A stretch of 37,183 nucleotides of DNA, taken from NCBI GenBank assembly GCA_001804565.1, contig MHAC01000016.1:1-37183 (forward strand), written 5' to 3'. The translations under genes and the position numbers were made by a program. The stretch's first letter is position 1. Each line of letters starts with the position of its first letter. Origin of the DNA: Ignavibacteria bacterium GWF2_33_9. GTDB taxonomy: Bacteria; Bacteroidota; Ignavibacteria; Kapaibacteriales; UBA2268. Positions 36,676 to 37,183 of this stretch are shown here, piece by piece. The notes below the pieces were generated by a model, which was not told the DNA's origin, searched no databases, and saw only the letters and a list, made by a program, of their open reading frames with translations.

Positions 36676-37183
36676 ATGAATGAAGGTACATTAATACAAG
36701 TTATCGGACCTGTAGTTGACGTTCAGTTTTCTGAAGGCAATATCCCCGCTGTACTAAATGCATTGCAAATCCCAAGAAAAAATGCTGAAGGTGCTGACGA
36801 ATTACTAGTTTGCGAAGTACACCAGCACTTAGGTGAAGATAGAGTGAGAGCTGTTGCAATGGATTCTACAGACGGATTGGTGCGAGGAATGAAAGTAATA
36901 GATACAGGTGAACCAATCAAAATCCCGGTAGGACAGGAATTGCTTGGAAGAATGATGAACGTAATCGGTGAACCAATTGATGGTAAGGGCGAAATCAAAA
37001 GTGAAATGGAATATCCTTTGCATCGCCATGCACCTAAATTCGAAGACTTAAGCACAAAGAAAGAAATGTTCGAAACAGGTATAAAAGTAATTGACTTAAT
37101 TCAACCATTTACAAAAGGTGGCAAAACCGGTCTTTTCGGTGGTGCAGGTGTGGGTAAAACGGTTGTGATTCAAGAATTGATCC
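36676..37183 (+). CDS. atpD: ATP synthase F1 subunit beta, 5' part
   Basis: The gene runs off the right edge, which is why the ORF track lacks it. The 169 visible codons begin '[17 protein letters not shown]' and include the beta-barrel domain, '[20 protein letters not shown]' and the Walker A loop GGAGVGKT at residues 155-162. As the catalytic subunit of F1 it makes ATP from the proton gradient. The neighbour upstream is a divergent peptidase gene, so atpD starts its own transcription unit. This fits the separate atpD-atpC arrangement known in Chlorobi and several Bacteroidota. Confidence 0.98.
   Translation, partial: MNEGTLIQVIGPVVDVQFSEGNIPAVLNALQIPRKNAEGADELLVCEVHQHLGEDRVRAVAMDSTDGLVRGMKVIDTGEPIKIPVGQELLGRMMNVIGEPIDGKGEIKSEMEYPLHRHAPKFEDLSTKKEMFETGIKVIDLIQPFTKGGKTGLFGGAGVGKTVVIQELI

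Overview
The window looks like a chromosomal segment of a low-GC member of the Bacteroidota/FCB group (Bacteroidota, Ignavibacteria or Kapabacteria-like). Four things point there: C-terminal sorting domains of the type IX secretion system (T9SS; one intact, one decayed), Bacteroidota-type promoters (TTTG, 19 bp, TAnnTTTG), a general lack of Shine-Dalgarno sites, and an F1 beta-subunit gene that starts its own transcription unit. The exact lineage cannot be fixed without phylogeny.

Layout. 1-1590: the 3' end of a T9SS-exported protein, a small lipoprotein, and about 550 bp holding a T9SS sorting-domain remnant and C-rich interspersed repeats. 1589-5962: a VOC/PhnB-like protein converging on katG, then queA transcribed divergently from katG. 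5964-12326 (minus strand): a heavy-metal RND efflux operon, made of a His-rich small exported protein, a His-rich adaptor lipoprotein, an HME-type RND pump and a CzcC/TolC-like channel. 12612-25041 (plus strand): the transcription/translation core, tRNA Tyr-Gly-Gly-Thr-Trp, secE, nusG, rplK, rplA, rplJ, rplL, rpoB, rpoC, with a strong promoter in front of the tRNAs and structured spacers at rplA/rplJ, rplJ/rplL, rplL/rpoB and rpoB/rpoC. 25080-26726 (minus): khtT-khtU, a K+/H+ antiporter and its RCK_C regulatory subunit. 26927-33328 (plus): a TetR-type regulator followed by a second tripartite efflux system (TolC, adaptor, HAE-type RND), then a DegT/StrS aminotransferase nine bases further on. 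34641-36470 (minus): an exported M28 metallopeptidase with a PDZ domain. 36676-end: the 5' part of atpD.

Most of the window is conserved housekeeping. The parts worth a second look are regulatory or variant: a 16-bp stem terminator plus a perfect Shine-Dalgarno sequence directly in front of rpoB, a tandem-repeat acidic N-terminal extension on NusG, an HAE-type RND pump whose proton-relay Asp-Asp/Lys positions are Ala-Asn/Asn, the absence of tuf from the tRNA cluster, a perfect 8-5-8 inverted repeat upstream of the TetR gene, and a 24-bp perfect palindrome upstream of katG. I saw no CRISPR array, phage, insertion sequence or clearly novel defence system.
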